Shown here piece after piece: positions 60,463 to 64,000 of a DNA stretch of 64,000 nucleotides. A program made the translations under genes and the position numbers. This stretch comes from CAVYXZ01 sp963772595 (GTDB lineage Bacteria > Chloroflexota > Anaerolineae > Aggregatilineales > Phototrophicaceae): contig CAVYXZ010000007.1 in NCBI GenBank assembly GCA_963772595.1, forward strand, positions 1,178,001 through 1,242,000, read 5' to 3'. Below the pieces are notes generated by a model. That model was not told the DNA's origin, ran no database searches, and saw only the letters and a program-made list of their open reading frames with translations. How positions within the stretch are numbered: position 1 is the first letter of the stretch; each line of letters begins with the position of its first letter.

Positions 60463-61644
60463 TCAGCCAAACCATTCGCCAGCGGCCTTCGCCGGGCTGA
60501 ATGGCAGGTGTATGGTCACTACAGTGCCCTCACCGGGCTGGCTCTTGATCAAAATCGTCCCGTCATGAAGCTCGACAGCCATCTGGGCCATCGCCAGCCC
60601 CAGGCCGGTCCCGCTAATAGTGCTGACGTTCGAAGCACGAAAGAAGGGGTCGAACACATTGGCCTGGTCCGCTTCCGGGATGCCGATGCCCTGGTCGCGT
60701 ACTTCCAGGCTCACTTCATCACTGAGCGTCAGCGTTACCCTGATCTCGGAGCCGGGTTTGGAGAACTTGATCGCATTCGACAGCAGGTTCGTCAGCGCCT
60801 GCTTAATCAAGCGCTGATCGACTTTCACCTTGCGATGTTCGCCCTGGAAATGGTAGCTGAAGCTGCGCCGGACCCGTCCCTGCGCGGCCTCGATAAGCTC
60901 GCTGCACAGCCGGTCCAGGTCCACCGGTACAGGTTGAAAGTCCATGCTGCCGGTTTGCATCTTCTCCAGCGTCAGCGCGCCTTCCAGCAGGCTAATCATG
61001 TGCTTGATCTGCTTCTGTACCTGGTCGAAGCACAGCGTTTCTTGCTGCGTATCCATGCGATCCTGAAAGCGGTGCATCATCTCGCTGTTGGCCTGGATAA
61101 TCGCCAGCGGCGTGCGAAATTCATGGGAAACGGTCGCTACAAACTGCGACTTCAACTGCACCAGTTCCTGCTGTTTGCGCAGGGCATCCCGCAAGCGATT
61201 CTCCAGCTTTTTCTGCTTGGTCGCGTCGTGCATCACGCAGACGACGCCGTCCACATGGCCGGTCGGGCCGCGCAGCACGGACCCCGAATAGAACACCGGA
61301 ATCTGCCGGTTATCTTTGGCGCGCAGGATCTTCTCGCCGCGCTGGATAATGCCGCGTTCGTGCAGGGTCTCCAGGCCGGTGCCGCGCACTGTACCATCCG
61401 CGAACAGGATGCCAGGGCGCTGCCCGATGAGTTCCGCCTCCGCATAGCCCAGCAGGTCGAGCGTGGCCCGGTTGACCGAAGCGATACAGCCGTCGGCCCC
61501 GATCACCACCAGACTATCGGACATGGACTGCACCACCGAACTAAAATAATCCTGTGCAGCGGGTGGAGCTTCCCCCAGCGCACTGTGATCCGATTCCTCA
61601 CCGTATAACGAATCCGTCCGATTTTCCTGTCTGTGTTCCTGGAG
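60463..61644 (-). CDS. PAS-domain sensor histidine kinase
   Basis: A 393-residue soluble protein starting MLQEHRQENRTDSLYGEESD (ATG 61644; an ATG at 61680 would add 12 residues). PAS domain about 35-150 (DSLVVIGADGCIASVNRATL, DGVVCVMHDATKQKKLE), HisKA FVATVSHEFRTPLAIIQANS with the phosphoacceptor His, HATPase N-box SNAIKFSKPGSE, G1 DQGIGIPEAD, G2 GTGLGLAMAQMA. No membrane segment, so the signal is probably intracellular (redox, light or ligand). It is followed by the REC-HK gene on the same strand. Confidence 0.9.
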   Translation of the reverse strand, partial: LQEHRQENRTDSLYGEESDHSALGEAPPAAQDYFSSVVQSMSDSLVVIGADGCIASVNRATLDLLGYAEAELIGQRPGILFADGTVRGTGLETLHERGIIQRGEKILRAKDNRQIPVFYSGSVLRGPTGHVDGVVCVMHDATKQKKLENRLRDALRKQQELVQLKSQFVATVSHEFRTPLAIIQANSEMMHRFQDRMDTQQETLCFDQVQKQIKHMISLLEGALTLEKMQTGSMDFQPVPVDLDRLCSELIEAAQGRVRRSFSYHFQGEHRKVKVDQRLIKQALTNLLSNAIKFSKPGSEIRVTLTLSDEVSLEVRDQGIGIPEADQANVFDPFFRASNVSTISGTGLGLAMAQMAVELHDGTILIKSQPGEGTVVTIHLPFSPAKAAGEWFG

Positions 61645-61780
61645 CATGGTCGTACCTGTAGAGCCTTGTGCGTTACACAAATGATAAACTCAAAGCAGCG
61701 GAATCTGGCGGGAGGAGACATGAAGAATATCCAAAATACGTGTCAGGCCAATTCCGGCGATTTTGAGCGTGCATAGGGGT

Positions 61781-61786
61781 TATACT
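61781..61786 (+). promoter_or_regulatory. -10 box upstream of the S41 peptidase gene
   Basis: TATACT lies 36 nt before ATG 61823 in a divergent gap. No matching -35 was found, so this is only a candidate. Confidence 0.3.
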
Positions 61787-61822
61787 TAAGAGACGAGTCT
61801 CTGGAATCTGGAGTACGTTCCC

Positions 61823-64000
61823 ATGAAATGGAAGTCAACTATCGCGTTATGCCTGGTGCTGCTGCTTAGCCTGGGTCTGTTCTCAAGTGTTCTGGCCCAG
61901 GATGAGGCCCCACCGGCTGAGATCGTCAACGACGAAGGCGGTCCCGTATCGGTGACGGGATCGGTCGCCTACAGCAACGGTTACTTCACCGCCGGGGTCG
62001 CCGAACCCCTGGTCATCCTGGAAGATCAAGCCGGGTTTGTGGATCGAGATCATGGATTCTTGATGCCGGAAGCCTCCCAGGTACTGGGCAAAATTACGTC
62101 GGATTTCTTCACGTCCCCCTTCAGCTATCGCGTTGACCTGCCGATTGAGCCAGCGGCCACCCTGCGCGATGTGGATCACGACAACACGCAGGACACCGGC
62201 GTCATGATCTACGCTGTCGCCTACTGGACCAATACCTGGGGCGATGCCTACCTGGAGGAGCGCGATCTCTTCGGCGGCGGTTGGTCCACTGCTTATGCCT
62301 CCACTCACGTGGATCAGAATCCCTCGGCACACGGCGAGGTGATCGGCGGCAAGTATCTCGTCTATGCCCCGGACGATCAACAGGGCTTCCCCTCCGGCTT
62401 TGGCGCGGACGGCAAATTGTTCACTGATGACGACCCGATTGTTACCCTGCCCCAGGGCTACACCGTCGTCGATATGGATACCGATCCCTTCACTTATGAT
62501 CGTTCGCAGCACCCGGTCATCGACCTGATTGAGGGCGAGGGGGCCGCGCAGGCCGATTTCTCCGACCTCAGTTACACCGATGCCTTCGACGCGGTCATCG
62601 AAATGTTCCGCAAGAAATACGCTTTTACCGAACTGAAAGGCATTGATTGGGACGCGAAGAAGGCCGAGTTCCGCCCGGCATTCGAGGAAGCCGATGCCAA
62701 CAACGACCCGGCGGCTTACGAACTGGCAATGCGCGATTTCATCTGGTCGATCCCGGATGGGCATCTGAACGCGCCGCTGGATAATGTTCAATTTGCCCAG
62801 GAGACAGGCGGCGGTCTGGGTATGGCAATCCGCGATCTGGACGACGGCAGAGTCGTCGCCAACTATATCCTCGCTGGCGGCCCAGCGGACGAAGCGGGCA
62901 TCGAACTGCGAGCCGACATCCTTTCCATCAACGGCAAGCCGATTGACGATGCTATCAGCGAGACGGTCCCCTGGTCATCGCCCTTCAGTTCTGAACATAC
63001 ACTGCGCTTGCAGCAGTTACGCTACGTCACGCGCTTCCCCGTCGATACCGATGTCAAGATCACCTACCAGAATCCGGGCGACGCCGAACCCGCGACGGCC
63101 ACATTGACCACCGTTGCGGAGTCCGACAGCTTCCGCTTCTCATCCTTCAACCAGGGCCTGTCCGGCGCAGAGCTGCCGCTTGACTTCAAAGTGCTGGATA
63201 ACGGCTACGGTTACGTCAAAATCTACAGCTTCATCGAAAACGAGCTGCTGACCATCCAACTGTGGGAGCGCATGATCAAGACCATGAACCAGTTGGGCGT
63301 GCCCGGCCTCATCATCGACATGCGGCAGAACGGCGGCGGCAGCGGCTTCCTGAGCGATCAGATGGCGGCCTACTTCTTCAACGATCCGCTGGACCTGGGC
63401 AACAGCGAGAGCTATGACGAGAGTCTCGGCAAGTTTTACGCGGATCCTGAACTTGAAGCCCGCTATTACCTGCCGCCCGAAGATTTGCGTTATAACGCGC
63501 CGATTGCTGTCCTGGTCGGGCCAAACTGCAACAGCGCTTGCGAGTTCTTCACCTACGACATGACGCTGGAAGATCGCGCCGCAATCGTGGGGCAGTACCC
63601 AACCGCAGGCCTGGGCGGGGGCCAGGAGACCTATCTCATGCCAGGGAATATCCAGCTTCAGTATTCGAGAAGCCGTACCATCGATACCCAGGGCAACATC
63701 ATTATCGAAGGCACCGGCGTTGCGCCTACTGTGCGCGTGCCGGTCGATGAGGATACCCTGTTCAGCGACGGCGACCCGATCCTCGACGCGGGGGTAGGCT
63801 ACCTGGACGATGCAACCGCGCTCAACGTGGAAGATGCCGGCACGATCCAGATCGGCGACAGCGTTACGGGCACCCTGGTCGCTCGCCAGCGCGTGCGCTA
63901 CACGCTCAACATCGAGCAGGATACGACCATCGACATCCTGCTGACGGACGAGGCCAGCGCACTGGATACCCATCTGCGGCTGTACGACACCAACGATAAC
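61823..64000 (+). CDS. secreted S41-family peptidase with PDZ domain and PPC-like tail (3' end outside window)
   Basis: The frame from ATG 61823 (MKWKSTIALCLVLLLSLGLF) stays open to the edge, 726 codons. After a signal peptide (1-28) comes a beta-rich region, a helical segment (DAFDAVIEMFRKKYAFTELK), DFIWSIPDGHLNAPLDN with a possible catalytic His, a PDZ domain (GGPADEAGIELRADILSING), and the S41 core: PGLIIDMRQNGGGSGFLSDQ and GPNCNSACEFF with the Ser. The usual Lys is absent (IVGQYPTAGLGGGQE), so it may be of the tricorn-like S41 branch that uses a His. A PPC-like domain begins near 63830. Confidence 0.85.
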   Translation, partial: MKWKSTIALCLVLLLSLGLFSSVLAQDEAPPAEIVNDEGGPVSVTGSVAYSNGYFTAGVAEPLVILEDQAGFVDRDHGFLMPEASQVLGKITSDFFTSPFSYRVDLPIEPAATLRDVDHDNTQDTGVMIYAVAYWTNTWGDAYLEERDLFGGGWSTAYASTHVDQNPSAHGEVIGGKYLVYAPDDQQGFPSGFGADGKLFTDDDPIVTLPQGYTVVDMDTDPFTYDRSQHPVIDLIEGEGAAQADFSDLSYTDAFDAVIEMFRKKYAFTELKGIDWDAKKAEFRPAFEEADANNDPAAYELAMRDFIWSIPDGHLNAPLDNVQFAQETGGGLGMAIRDLDDGRVVANYILAGGPADEAGIELRADILSINGKPIDDAISETVPWSSPFSSEHTLRLQQLRYVTRFPVDTDVKITYQNPGDAEPATATLTTVAESDSFRFSSFNQGLSGAELPLDFKVLDNGYGYVKIYSFIENELLTIQLWERMIKTMNQLGVPGLIIDMRQNGGGSGFLSDQMAAYFFNDPLDLGNSESYDESLGKFYADPELEARYYLPPEDLRYNAPIAVLVGPNCNSACEFFTYDMTLEDRAAIVGQYPTAGLGGGQETYLMPGNIQLQYSRSRTIDTQGNIIIEGTGVAPTVRVPVDEDTLFSDGDPILDAGVGYLDDATALNVEDAGTIQIGDSVTGTLVARQRVRYTLNIEQDTTIDILLTDEASALDTHLRLYDTNDN

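Noticed and set aside
59175..61608. Two long plus-strand frames opposite the two kinases
   Set aside because: Their translations are typical antisense composition without motifs; the minus-strand kinases are complete and well supported.
61883..63973. Long minus-strand frames over the S41 peptidase
   Set aside because: The plus strand encodes a signal peptide, PDZ and S41 motifs; the minus frames are shadows.

Overview
The window reads as chromosomal DNA of a GC-rich bacterium (about 60% by eye), most likely a Chloroflexota member of the Anaerolineae type. This is inferred from the style of the proteins rather than from a marker gene: secreted proteins with Pro/Thr-rich linkers, HEAT-repeat proteins, a one-helix Ser/Thr kinase, many soluble histidine kinases, PPC-like beta domains, and TATAAT-type -10 boxes just upstream of short leaders. 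No rRNA, tRNA, CRISPR array, phage or transposase gene was seen.

Layout. 1-4.5 kb: partial HEAT protein, methyltransferase/DUF5680 pair, and a clan GH-A glycosidase-like gene next to a small gene carrying the same C-terminal domain. 4.5-12 kb: L-lactate permease (frame-broken), pectin acetylesterase-like secreted protein, two cell-wall peptidases, queF, a GNAT remnant, a methyltransferase, and a DUF692-like barrel protein. 12-24 kb: a three-member family of ~130-aa proteins, agmatine deiminase, twin nitroreductases, Ser/Thr kinase, S9 peptidase, HEAT protein, twin methyltransferases. 24.2-27 kb: a LysM secreted protein with four CX9C repeats, an ECF sigma factor, and an anti-sigma-like protein whose outer part ends in the same LysM type. 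27-38 kb: MOSC, serS, greA, five sensor-kinase-like genes, LmbE-type deacetylase, nth and panE. 38-49 kb: envelope proteins, a PpiC/SurA-type lipoprotein, an esterase-like pseudoenzyme, VOC protein, EEP hydrolase, M20 hydrolase, and a second ECF/anti-sigma pair. 49-64 kb: PadR regulator with its palindromic operator, NfeD/slipin pair, cdsA with alpha/beta hydrolases, an L,D-transpeptidase with PG-binding and LysM domains, two more kinases and a truncated S41 peptidase.

A striking property is the number of single-base frame breaks inside otherwise conserved genes, including serS. Several sit in short homopolymers, so many are probably sequence errors; a few genes are broken so often that real decay is possible. 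I annotate such genes across the break and say where it lies.

The best candidates for something undescribed are the LysM/CX9C-ECF-anti-sigma cluster, the GH-A protein sharing a domain with its neighbour, a pair of coupled histidine kinases in which one lacks the phosphoacceptor histidine, and a 25-codon ORF coupled to panE.
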